This document shows positions 25,975-34,267 of a DNA stretch of 64,000 nucleotides, piece after piece (within the stretch, counting starts at the first letter, position 1; each line of letters starts with the position of its first letter). The DNA comes from Marinilabilia salmonicolor (GTDB lineage Bacteria > Bacteroidota > Bacteroidia > Bacteroidales > Marinilabiliaceae), in the NCBI RefSeq assembly GCF_003003035.1, contig NZ_PVTS01000011.1, positions 62,001 through 126,000 of the forward strand, in the 5' to 3' direction. The notes under the pieces are model-generated. The model was not told where the DNA came from. It saw only the letters and a list, made by a program, of their open reading frames with translations, and ran no database searches. Made by a program: the position numbers and the translations under genes.

Positions 25975-27054
25975 ATGAACCTACAATTAAAAGAAAACTA
26001 TAAATACTCAATGGTAGTCCCCACCAGTATGGGACTGAGAATTACCCCTGAAAACGGTCAACCCGTACACAGCAGCGACACTTTTAAAATGCAGGCAACC
26101 AGTGCCGAAACCAACGTAGCAAGTATTTCCTCCTACCTGGGACTTCCGGTAAAGGTGCTTACCACTTTTGTGAAAGACAGTCCGCTGGCTCAATTTATTA
26201 AAAGCAATCTGCGCAACCGCCACATGGACTACGAAGGGCCCGAAGTTGAGCAGGGAAATCCCTGGGGATATCGTCACCAGTTTAATATCGCCGACAGCGG
26301 TTACGGTGGTCGCGGACCACGGGTTCAAAACGATCGTGCCGGAGAAGTGGGACGCACTCTGAACGCCAAAGATTTTGATCTGGAAAGAATATTTGGACAA
26401 GAAGGAGTACAAATAGTCCATCTTTCAGGATTAATTGCAGCCTTATCGCCCGAAACCAGTAACTTTTGTCTTGAAGTAGCGCGTTCAGCCAAAAAACACG
26501 GTACACTGATTTCATTCGACCTGAATTATCGTGCCTCTTTCTGGGAAGGACGGGAGCAAGAGCTTCGGGACACCTTTACTGAAATTGCCTCTGTTTCGGA
26601 TGTCTTAATCGGAAACGAAGAGGACTTTCAGCTTTGTCTGGGTATTAAAGGCCCAGAAGCAGGCGGAAAAGCCATTGGTGAAAAAATCGACAGTTTCAAA
26701 GAGATGATCATGCGGGTCAAAAAGGCCTTCCCAAATGCATCGGTATTTGCCAATACGCTTCGCGAAGTAATTAGTGCCAACGAACACTTGTGGGGGGCCA
26801 TAATGCTTCAGGGCGATAACTGGGAAGTCATAGAACCACGCCCCATTCGTGTGCTTGACCGCATTGGCGGAGGTGATGGTTTTGTTGGAGGTTTGCTCTA
26901 CGGTATTTTAAAGAAGTGGGCTCCTGAAAAATGGATTCAATTCGGTTGGGCAACCGGAGCTTTGGCCACCACATTCCTCACAGATTACGCGCAGCCCGCG
27001 GATGAGGATATGGTCTGGAGTCTTTGGAGCGGCAATGCCCGGGTGAAACGATAA
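25975..27054 (+). CDS. Second PfkB-family sugar kinase
   Basis: About 359 residues from ATG at 25975; a longer frame from 25921 overlaps uxuA and looks artefactual. PfkB features are TSAETNVASISSYLG, the substrate-side VQNDRAGEVGR, FDLNYRASFWEG and the C-terminal LDRIGGGDGFVGGLLYGIL with catalytic Asp. It is a diverged paralogue of kdgK in the same operon. It could be a second 2-keto-3-deoxy-acid kinase or act on another sugar acid, such as gluconate, given that the next two genes encode a LarA-like epimerase and 6-phosphogluconate dehydrogenase. The substrate is not visible in the sequence. Confidence 0.85.
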   Translation: MNLQLKENYKYSMVVPTSMGLRITPENGQPVHSSDTFKMQATSAETNVASISSYLGLPVKVLTTFVKDSPLAQFIKSNLRNRHMDYEGPEVEQGNPWGYRHQFNIADSGYGGRGPRVQNDRAGEVGRTLNAKDFDLERIFGQEGVQIVHLSGLIAALSPETSNFCLEVARSAKKHGTLISFDLNYRASFWEGREQELRDTFTEIASVSDVLIGNEEDFQLCLGIKGPEAGGKAIGEKIDSFKEMIMRVKKAFPNASVFANTLREVISANEHLWGAIMLQGDNWEVIEPRPIRVLDRIGGGDGFVGGLLYGILKKWAPEKWIQFGWATGALATTFLTDYAQPADEDMVWSLWSGNARVKR

Positions 27055-27077
27055 GAAGCTTATAAAACACAAACGCT

Positions 27078-28352
27078 ATGATATATTTTCAACGCGGATC
27101 AAAAAATACAGCATTAAGTCCACAGGACTTAAAAGATGCCCTTTTTACAGCGCTGGACAAAATCGGGCCCCGCAAAAGGGTAATTGCTGTGCCACCCGAT
27201 TACACAAGGTATCACTCCAAAGCCGGTGAACTTACCACTTATGCCTATGATTTCTACAAGGAGAACCTGACGGACATTCTGCCTGCGCTGGGGACGCACA
27301 GTCCCATGACAGATGAGCAGATTGATCATATGTTTCCGCGAGTTCCCAAAGATCTTTTCAGAATACACGACTGGCGTAACGAAATTGTAACCCTGGGCGT
27401 AGTCCCTGGAAGTTACATCTCGGAAATCACCGATGGACGAATAGACTATGACTGGCCGGCCCAGGTAAACAAACTGCTGAATGAAGGCGGACACGACCTG
27501 ATTCTTTCCATCGGTCAGGTCGTTCCCCATGAAGTGATTGGGATGGCCAACTATAACAAGAATATCTTTGTGGGAACCGGCGGATCCGAAGGCATCAACA
27601 AAAGTCATTTTATCGGAGCAGCTTACGGAATGGAAAGAATTATGGGACGCGCCAACAACCCTGTAAGACGCGTTTTGAACTATGCATCCGAACAATTTGC
27701 ATCTCATCTGCCCATCATCTACGTACAAACCGTAATCGGACGTGATGAGGCAGGAAATCTTGTTCCTCGCGGTATTTTTATTGGTGATGATGAAGAGGTA
27801 TTTGAGCTGGCTGCTGATTTATCCATCAAGGTCAATTTCGAAATGGTGGATGAACCCCTGAAAAAAGTGGTGGTATATCTTGATCCATCAGAATTTAAAA
27901 GTACCTGGCTGGGCAATAAAAGCATCTACCGTACACGCATGGCACTGGCTGATGGCGGAGAGCTCATTGTGCTGGCTCCCGGCCTCAAAGAATTCGGTGA
28001 AGACAAAACCATTGATCAGCTAATCAGAAAATATGGTTATTTTGGCACCCCTGCCACACTCAAAGCAACGGAGGAAAATAAGGAGCTAAGAGAAAATCTG
28101 GGGGCTGCAGCCCACCTGATTCACGGGAGTTCGGAAGATCGTTTTTCCATCACCTATTGTCCCGGGCATCTTTCCAAAGAAGAAATTGAATCCGTCAATT
28201 TTAAATATGCAGATTTGAAGGAAATGACCAAAAAGTATAATCCGGAGAAACTAAAAGACGGAAAAAACATCATGCCTGACGGAGAGGAGATTTTTTACAT
28301 ATCCAACCCGGCAGTTGGTCTGTGGGCCCATAAAGATCGTTTTAAGGACTAA
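27078..28352 (+). CDS. LarA-like nickel-pincer-dependent 2-hydroxyacid epimerase
   Basis: 424 residues, the size of lactate racemase LarA. Catalytic residues line up: Asp41 and Arg44 in PPDYTRYH, His74 in ALGTHSP, His151 in VVPHEVIG, Lys161 in NYNKNIF and His177 in NKSHFIG. The spacing His151-Lys161-His177 (10 and 26) equals His174-Lys184-His200 of Lactobacillus LarA, where Lys holds the nickel-pincer cofactor. Members of this superfamily invert C2 of various hydroxyacids. In this operon a sugar acid such as mannonate is the likely substrate. The cofactor genes larB, larC and larE are not in the window. It lies 23 bp after the second PfkB kinase and 96 bp before gnd. Confidence 0.85.
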   Translation: MIYFQRGSKNTALSPQDLKDALFTALDKIGPRKRVIAVPPDYTRYHSKAGELTTYAYDFYKENLTDILPALGTHSPMTDEQIDHMFPRVPKDLFRIHDWRNEIVTLGVVPGSYISEITDGRIDYDWPAQVNKLLNEGGHDLILSIGQVVPHEVIGMANYNKNIFVGTGGSEGINKSHFIGAAYGMERIMGRANNPVRRVLNYASEQFASHLPIIYVQTVIGRDEAGNLVPRGIFIGDDEEVFELAADLSIKVNFEMVDEPLKKVVVYLDPSEFKSTWLGNKSIYRTRMALADGGELIVLAPGLKEFGEDKTIDQLIRKYGYFGTPATLKATEENKELRENLGAAAHLIHGSSEDRFSITYCPGHLSKEEIESVNFKYADLKEMTKKYNPEKLKDGKNIMPDGEEIFYISNPAVGLWAHKDRFKD

Positions 28353-28390
28353 AGCCCCCTAAGTCGGCCCAAGAGGGACTTCCATGAGCA
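28353..28390. repeat. Short degenerate palindromic repeat before gnd
   Basis: AGCCCCCTAAGT and AGAGGGACTTCC resemble the CCCCCTAA...GGGGGACTT repeats scattered through many Bacteroidota genomes. A related hairpin lies at 33028-33055. No function is evident. Confidence 0.4.
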
Positions 28391-28448
28391 GATGAGTGGG
28401 GCATGGAGAAAAAATCAGGATTTACAAAAAATTAAAAGACATAAAACC

Positions 28449-29903
28449 ATGAAAGAATTATCAGACATAGGATTGATTGGGTTGGCCGTAATGGGCGAAA
28501 ACCTGGTCCTTAACATGGAAAGCAAGGGCTTTCAGGTATCGGTATATAACCGGACTACCGAAAAAGTGGACAACTTTGTGGAAGGACGAGCCAAAGGCAA
28601 GAATATCAAGGGCACACATACCCTTGAAGAACTTGTCAAGTCGCTGGAGCGTCCCCGTAAGGTAATGATGATGATAAAAGCCGGACCTGCAGTAGATAAG
28701 CTGATCGACAGTCTCATACCACTGCTGGAGCCGGGTGACATCCTCATTGATGGCGGAAACACACACTTCCCCGACACAACGCGTCGTACCGAATATGTCG
28801 AAAGCAAGGGACTTCTGTACATTGGTACCGGCGTATCCGGAGGTGAAGAAGGCGCCCTTCTCGGACCATCAATCATGCCCGGAGGATCGCCCAAAGCCTG
28901 GGACGCTGTTAGACCCATCTTCCAATCTATCTCTGCTAAGGTTGAAGACGGAACCCCCTGTTGCGACTGGGTAGGAGAAAAAGGAGCCGGACATTTTGTG
29001 AAGATGGTGCACAACGGTATTGAATATGGCGATATGCAAATCATCAACGAGGCCTACCACATCATGAAAGAGCTGCTGGGCATGTCGGCCGACGAGATGC
29101 ACGAAGTTTTCAAAGAGTGGAACGAAGGTCCGCTGGACTCCTACCTCATCGAAATCACCCGTGATATCCTGGCCTACAAAGATGAAGACGGGGATCCGCT
29201 TGTGGAAAAAATCCTGGATACAGCCGGACAGAAAGGAACCGGTAAATGGACCGGTATTTCGGCGCTGGATCTTGGTATTCCGCTTACATTGATCGGGGAA
29301 GCCGTATTTTCCAGATGTCTATCTGCCATCAAAGACGAACGTGTACAAGCTTCAAAGATCCTCTCAGGACCAAAACCGGAATTTACAGGAGACAAAAAAG
29401 CATTCCTGCAGGATCTCCACGATGCTGTTTATGCATCAAAAATCATCTCTTATGCTCAGGGCTACGCATTGATGGGTGCTGCAGCTGAAGAGCATGGATG
29501 GAACCTCAACTACGGTGGTATTGCTTTGATGTGGCGGGGCGGATGTATCATTCGTTCGGTATTTCTGGGCAAAATCAAAGAGGCCTATGATGCGGATCCC
29601 AATCTCACGAACCTGTTGCTGGCCCCCTTCTTTAAAGAGGTGGTGGATAAAGCTCAAGCCGGATGGCGCCGGGTCGTGTCTAAAGCTATTGAGAACGGAA
29701 TTCCCACTCCGGCATTTGCCACAGCACTGAATTATTACGACGGATACCGTCACGACCGCCTGCCGGCAAACCTGTTACAGGCTCAACGAGATTACTTCGG
29801 TGCCCACACTTATGAACGCTTAGACAAGCCAAGAGGCGAGTTCTTTCATACCAACTGGACCGGACGCGGTGGAACCACTGCTTCCACAACATACAATGTG
29901 TAA
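28449..29903 (+). CDS. gnd: 6-phosphogluconate dehydrogenase, decarboxylating
   Basis: 484 residues from ATG at 28449 (MKELSDIGLIG); upstream residues in the same frame are non-family. It oxidises 6-phosphogluconate to ribulose-5-phosphate and CO2. The nucleotide-binding GLIGLAVMGENL is followed by YNRTTEKVDNF, whose Asn-Arg-Thr fits NADP specificity. DGGNTHFPDTTRR, GTGVSGGEEGALLGPSIMPG and GHFVKMVHNGIEYGDMQ (catalytic Lys and Glu) are intact, as is the C-terminal HTNWTGRGG. Placement inside a uronate operon, not with zwf and pgl, is unusual. Confidence 0.96.
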   Translation: MKELSDIGLIGLAVMGENLVLNMESKGFQVSVYNRTTEKVDNFVEGRAKGKNIKGTHTLEELVKSLERPRKVMMMIKAGPAVDKLIDSLIPLLEPGDILIDGGNTHFPDTTRRTEYVESKGLLYIGTGVSGGEEGALLGPSIMPGGSPKAWDAVRPIFQSISAKVEDGTPCCDWVGEKGAGHFVKMVHNGIEYGDMQIINEAYHIMKELLGMSADEMHEVFKEWNEGPLDSYLIEITRDILAYKDEDGDPLVEKILDTAGQKGTGKWTGISALDLGIPLTLIGEAVFSRCLSAIKDERVQASKILSGPKPEFTGDKKAFLQDLHDAVYASKIISYAQGYALMGAAAEEHGWNLNYGGIALMWRGGCIIRSVFLGKIKEAYDADPNLTNLLLAPFFKEVVDKAQAGWRRVVSKAIENGIPTPAFATALNYYDGYRHDRLPANLLQAQRDYFGAHTYERLDKPRGEFFHTNWTGRGGTTASTTYNV

Positions 29904-29909
29904 ACACCG

Positions 29910-29941
29910 GGCCCGTCAGCTTCAACGGAGGCAGACGGGCC
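29910..29941 (+). promoter_or_regulatory. Intergenic hairpin between gnd and dctP
   Basis: GGCCCGTC (29910-29917) and GACGGGCC (29934-29941) form an 8-bp GC-rich stem just after the gnd stop, without a T run. It may limit read-through or protect the upstream mRNA. Confidence 0.4.
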
Positions 29942-30028
29942 TCAACTCCATTCAATTCAACGACCTGATTCTATGACACCCTGAAAACCAGCTGGTTTAG
30001 GGGATGACAAAACAATGAAATTATTCTG

Positions 30029-31078
30029 ATGATGAACAAACAAATCATTGTTTCTTTACTTGTACTGATGATTTTTGCCGGAGGATGCGGCTTAAAATCG
30101 GATGTGAGAGTATTGAAACTGGGACACTCACTCGACACAAAGCACTCGGTGCACATTGCCATGGAATTTATGGCCACAAGAGTGGACGAACTTTCTGACG
30201 GAAAGCTAAAAATAGACATTTATCCCAACGGCGTTTTGGGTTCGGAGCGCGAAAGCCTTGAGTTGCTTCAGCTGGGAAGCCTTGACATTACAAAAGTATC
30301 AGCCGCTGCACTGGAAGGATTTGTGGAAGAATACAAAGTATTTGGACTCCCATACATCTTTGCCGATCAGCAACATGCTTTTTCAGTTATGGATGGACCT
30401 TTGGGAAAGGAAATCCTGTCCAAAGGAAAAAAATACTGGCTTCAGGGACTTTGTTTTTACGATGCCGGAGCACGCAGTTTCTATACCTCTCGTCCCATTC
30501 GCAAACCGGAAGACCTGTCAGGACTCAAAATGAGGGTAATGCCAAGTATCACTTCATTTGCAATGATCAGAGCTATGGGAGGTTCCCCCACCCCAATATC
30601 ATGGGGAGAATTATACACTGCCCTTCAGGGAAAAGTTGTTGACGGAGCAGAAAACAACCCACCCAGTTTCTATCTGTCTCACCACTATGAAGTTTGCGAT
30701 TACTATACGCTTAATGAACACACGAGAATACCCGATGTGCTACTCATGAGTACCCATGCCCTGAAAAAAATGAATGAGCAGGAAAAGGAGTGGCTGATGC
30801 AAGCCGTACGTGAATCAGTGGTGGTACAACGAAAAGAGTGGATGAAGTCGGAAAAAGAAGCATTGGAAGCTCTTGAGAAAGAAGGTGTGGAAATAATTAT
30901 TCCGGACAAGCAGCCATTCAGAGATGCAGTTCAGAGCGTTTATGATCTTTACAAAGATAATGAAGAGTTAAGTGCACTGATAGAACGCATCAGAGCCGCA
31001 GAAAACCAAACACCGGCAACCAGGGATAGCAGTTCCGTGGCAGAGGAAAATGAAGAAAAGAGTCAAAACTTAAATTGA
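30029..31078 (+). CDS. dctP: TRAP transporter substrate-binding lipoprotein, DctP family
   Basis: 349 residues with a lipoprotein signal ending AGGC (Cys20). Family motifs are GHSLDTKHSVHIAMEF, YPNGVLGSERESLELLQLG, LSGLKMRVMPS (the Arg that binds the substrate carboxylate) and GELYTALQGKVVDGAENNP. Such proteins often bind D-glucuronate or D-galacturonate, which fits this locus. The C-terminus after residue 320 is a polar Ser/Glu-rich tail. It forms a three-gene TRAP set with dctQ and dctM. Anchoring by lipid, not free in the periplasm, is deduced from the cysteine. Confidence 0.92.
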   Translation: MMNKQIIVSLLVLMIFAGGCGLKSDVRVLKLGHSLDTKHSVHIAMEFMATRVDELSDGKLKIDIYPNGVLGSERESLELLQLGSLDITKVSAAALEGFVEEYKVFGLPYIFADQQHAFSVMDGPLGKEILSKGKKYWLQGLCFYDAGARSFYTSRPIRKPEDLSGLKMRVMPSITSFAMIRAMGGSPTPISWGELYTALQGKVVDGAENNPPSFYLSHHYEVCDYYTLNEHTRIPDVLLMSTHALKKMNEQEKEWLMQAVRESVVVQRKEWMKSEKEALEALEKEGVEIIIPDKQPFRDAVQSVYDLYKDNEELSALIERIRAAENQTPATRDSSSVAEENEEKSQNLN

Positions 31079-31086
31079 ATATCGAT

Positions 31087-31572
31087 ATGCATCTGAGAGC
31101 AAAAATTGATAAAATACTGGAGGTCTTTCTTGTCATATTGACAAGTGCACTGGTGCTGGATGTGGTCTGGCAGGTTGCCAGCCGTTATTTGTTGTCCAAT
31201 CCCAGTTCCTTCACCGACGAACTTGCAGTTTTTCTGCTGATTTGGGTAGGAATGGCCGGTGCAGCCTATGTAAAAGGGAAAAATGAACATTTGGCTATAG
31301 ATATTCTCCCGGACAAACTCCAACCAAAAAACAAAAACAAACTATTGGTATTCATCAATTTTATGATCATCATTTTCAGCCTGAGCATCATGGTTATCGG
31401 AGGAGTATGGCTGGTTTACACCCGGTTCCAGATGGGGCAGGTCTCCTCTGCCCTCCAGGTACCTCTGGGTTTTGTTTACTCCATTGTTCCGATTAGTGGC
31501 TTACTGATGATTTATTACTCCATTGACGATATCAGAAACCTGATTAATGCAAATAAAAAAATAAAAAGATAA
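31087..31572 (+). CDS. dctQ: TRAP transporter small permease, DctQ family
   Basis: About 161 residues with four membrane helices at about 14-34, 46-66, 88-108 and 126-146. Typical DctQ motifs are DVVWQVASRYLL, FTDELAVFLLIWVGMAGAAY and VPLGFVYSIVPISGLLM. The start chosen is ATG at 31087; an in-frame TTG at 31075 overlaps the dctP stop. It is 4 bp before dctM, so the two membrane subunits are made together. It supports the large permease in sodium-driven uptake of the substrate delivered by DctP. Confidence 0.9.
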   Translation: MHLRAKIDKILEVFLVILTSALVLDVVWQVASRYLLSNPSSFTDELAVFLLIWVGMAGAAYVKGKNEHLAIDILPDKLQPKNKNKLLVFINFMIIIFSLSIMVIGGVWLVYTRFQMGQVSSALQVPLGFVYSIVPISGLLMIYYSIDDIRNLINANKKIKR

Positions 31573-31576
31573 TATC

Positions 31577-32881
31577 ATGGAATTAGATATGTTGGGCATT
31601 ATTGTCCTGGTCTCTTCATTCATATTTTTTCTGGTGATAGGCACACCTATTGCCTATAGTATTGGGCTCTCAGCCATGGCTACCATGCTAGTGAGTTTTG
31701 ATGTATTGCCCGCTTTTTCCACCATGGCACAGCGCATGGCAACAGGTTTAGAGAGTTTTTCCCTCCTGGCCATACCCTTCTTCATACTGGCGGGCCAGTT
31801 AATGAATTCCGGGGGGATAGCCATGCGGCTCATTGAGTTTGCAAAAGTCCTTGTTGGTCGCCTACCAGGTGGCTTAGCAATGGTAAATGTAACGGCCAAC
31901 ATGTTGTTTGGAGCCATTTCTGGTTCTGCTGCAGCTTCTGCCTCAGCCATGGGCACCATAATGGGGCCACGAATGGAAAAAGAAGGATACGACAAGAATT
32001 TTTCAGCAGCAATAAATGTAACCTCGGCCACCACCGGACTGTCTATTCCTCCCAGTAACATCCTCATTGTATATGCTCTTGCCAGTGGAGGAACCTCTAT
32101 TGCTGCGTTATTCCTGGCCGGATATGTACCCGGAATCTTAACAGGTCTGGCTATCATGCTGGTTGGTTCGGTCTATGCATACAGAAAAAAATATCCAGTT
32201 GGAGATAAGATTCCATTCAAACAAGGAGTTAAGAAGTTTCTGGATGCTATTCCCAGTCTGATGATGCTGGTCGTTGTAATTGGAGGTATTATTGCAGGTA
32301 TTTTCACTGCCACTGAAGCTGCTGCTATAGCAGTGGTTTACAGCCTTATACTAGCGCTCATCTACAAAGAAATAACGGTAAAACATTTACCGACTATTCT
32401 CATCAAAACGGTAAGAACAGCAGGCATGGTATTGTTGCTAATCGCTGCATCCATAGGCCTTTCATGGGTAATGTCTTTCGAGAACATTCCGTCAACCGTG
32501 AGTAGCGCATTATTATCCCTTTCTTCAAATCCGTTTGTGATTCTTTTAATCATTAACCTGGCGTTGCTGGCTGTGGGAATATTCATGGATATGACTCCGG
32601 CAGTATTGATATTTACGCCAATTTTTCTACCTATAGTAACCACCCAGTTGGGGCTTGACCCCATTCATTTCGGCATCATAATGATTCTGAACCTGAATGT
32701 GGGACTGGTAACACCTCCGGTTGGCGCGGTATTGTTTATCGGATGCAGCGTGGCAAAACTGAAGATACAAGACCTTATTAAACCACTGATACCATTTTAC
32801 ATTGCCATGTTTGTGGTGCTGCTGCTAGTGACGTTTATCCCGGAGATTTCCCTTTGGGTACCACATTTCTTCGGATACTAA
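31577..32881 (+). CDS. dctM: TRAP transporter large permease, DctM family
   Basis: 434 residues, about 11-12 membrane helices. Hallmarks are FLVIGTPIAYSIGLSA, LAIPFFILAGQLMNSGGIAMRL, NMLFGAISGSAAASASAMGT, GLSIPPSNILIVYAL and NVGLVTPPVGAVLF. This is the transport channel of the TRAP system for import of carboxylated sugars across the inner membrane with sodium. The three TRAP genes sit inside the catabolic operon, so uptake and degradation of uronates are co-regulated. Confidence 0.95.
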   Translation: MELDMLGIIVLVSSFIFFLVIGTPIAYSIGLSAMATMLVSFDVLPAFSTMAQRMATGLESFSLLAIPFFILAGQLMNSGGIAMRLIEFAKVLVGRLPGGLAMVNVTANMLFGAISGSAAASASAMGTIMGPRMEKEGYDKNFSAAINVTSATTGLSIPPSNILIVYALASGGTSIAALFLAGYVPGILTGLAIMLVGSVYAYRKKYPVGDKIPFKQGVKKFLDAIPSLMMLVVVIGGIIAGIFTATEAAAIAVVYSLILALIYKEITVKHLPTILIKTVRTAGMVLLLIAASIGLSWVMSFENIPSTVSSALLSLSSNPFVILLIINLALLAVGIFMDMTPAVLIFTPIFLPIVTTQLGLDPIHFGIIMILNLNVGLVTPPVGAVLFIGCSVAKLKIQDLIKPLIPFYIAMFVVLLLVTFIPEISLWVPHFFGY

Positions 32882-32892
32882 ATTACCCGGCA

Positions 32893-32925
32893 CAGTGGCA
32901 AGTACCTTAGAGGTATTTGTCACTG
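32893..32925 (+). terminator. Hairpin after dctM
   Basis: CAGTGGCAAGTACC (32893-32906) pairs with GGTATTTGTCACTG (32912-32925), 14 bp with two non-Watson-Crick positions, 11 bp after the dctM stop. No T run follows, so termination may be weak. A purine-rich patch follows (32937-32960), and a second stem GGGATTTCCG/CGGAAGTCCC lies at 33028-33055 before the next gene. Confidence 0.45.
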
Positions 32926-33095
32926 ACATGGGTTGAGAGATGAGGATTGAGAGATGAGGGTTTCATTTGGACAAAAACAGTCAAAACCCTGAAATTAGTA
33001 TTGTACAGAAGACAAAAGTTTGCCTCCGGGATTTCCGCTAAAAACCGGAAGTCCCTTATGAGCCCCCCGGGGTTAACAAACGACATTTCAAATAA

Positions 33096-34139
33096 ATGAA
33101 GCAGGTTAGAATAAAAGATATCGCCAGTAAAGCAAATGTATCGATTGGCACCGTTGACCGTGTATTACATAACCGCGGTGAGGTAGCCAAAAAGACCAAA
33201 GAAAGGGTTCTGGCCATTGCAAAAGAGATGAATTACCAACCCAACATTGTAGCCCAGGCCCTTACAACCAAAAAAACATACCGATTTGCAGTACTGATCC
33301 CACGCGGAGGAGATGATAATGTTTACTGGCTTGCCCATCCCAAAGGAATAGAGAAGGCAATCCGGGATCTTCATCCCTTCTCCATCGAAATTGATTACCG
33401 TCTTTTTGAATTGCATAACGAGGCTGACTTCATAGATAAGACCAATGAAATTCTGACTTTTCCACCAGATGGTGTCATCATGGCCCCCATTTTGAAAAAA
33501 GAGGCCATCAGATTTTGTGAGGACCTTGATCAACAAAGAATTCCTTACATCTTCATCGACACTTTTATCGATAATACCAACTGCACGGCATTCATTGGTG
33601 AAGATGCATTTCAGGGAGGAAGAGTTGCTGCAAGCCTCATAGACTTTGGTCTGGCAACCGACAAGGATATTCTTATCGTAAACCTGGCCAAAGATCTGGA
33701 GAACACGCAGCACCTGAATCGCAGAAACCAGGGTTTTTTGAGTTATTTTCTGGATGCAGGAAGAAACAATGGCATGAAAATCACCGTGGAAATCGCCTCT
33801 ACTGACCAAAATGCCGTCGAAGAGAAAATGGATCAGATTCTGCAACAAAACCCTAACATCGGAGCAATTTTGGTTTCCAGTGCTAAGACACACATCATTG
33901 CCCGATATCTGGAGAAGAAAAGAGTTGAGGCCATCCTGATTGGTTATGAGATAACGCGGAAAAACACCGACTATTTGAAAAAAGGTATCATTCACTTTCT
34001 GATTGGTCAGAAACCAATGGAACAATCAGAAAAAGCTGTAAAACGGTTGTTTGAGTATCTGACCACCCACAACATTACCATGAAACATGAGTTTCAGCCG
34101 GTGGAGATTATCAACACCGAGGTACTTAGCCTTAGTTAG
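33096..34139 (+). CDS. LacI-family regulator with periplasmic-binding-like domain
   Basis: 347 residues. The N-terminal DNA-binding domain is VRIKDIASKANVSIGTVDRVL with the hinge NIVAQALTTKK. The sensor part (FAVLIPRGGDDNVYWLAHPKG, FIGEDAFQGGRVAASL) belongs to the type that binds sugars, related to ribose-binding proteins. It is the second LacI-type protein in the locus, between the TRAP genes and uxaE. It probably regulates the transporter or uxaE; no operator was identified. It starts 215 bp after dctM, a gap long enough for its own promoter. Confidence 0.88.
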   Translation: MKQVRIKDIASKANVSIGTVDRVLHNRGEVAKKTKERVLAIAKEMNYQPNIVAQALTTKKTYRFAVLIPRGGDDNVYWLAHPKGIEKAIRDLHPFSIEIDYRLFELHNEADFIDKTNEILTFPPDGVIMAPILKKEAIRFCEDLDQQRIPYIFIDTFIDNTNCTAFIGEDAFQGGRVAASLIDFGLATDKDILIVNLAKDLENTQHLNRRNQGFLSYFLDAGRNNGMKITVEIASTDQNAVEEKMDQILQQNPNIGAILVSSAKTHIIARYLEKKRVEAILIGYEITRKNTDYLKKGIIHFLIGQKPMEQSEKAVKRLFEYLTTHNITMKHEFQPVEIINTEVLSLS

Positions 34140-34267
34140 TTTGTTAGTTAGTTAGAAAGGCAAAAGGCAGAAGTTCTTTTGGCTGAGGGATGAAGACAAT
34201 AACAACTCAGAATCAAAAAGCATTAAAAGACAAACCATAGAATTTAGAACTATAAAAAATCTTAGTC

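Noticed and set aside
28353-28448. Separate promoter making gnd an independent unit
   Set aside because: Only a degenerate dispersed repeat was found in the 96-bp gap; no good -33/-7 pair, so co-transcription with the upstream genes is the simpler reading.
33165-34025. A long (286-codon) minus-strand frame
   Set aside because: It is wholly antisense to the LacI-type regulator with clear family motifs on the plus strand.
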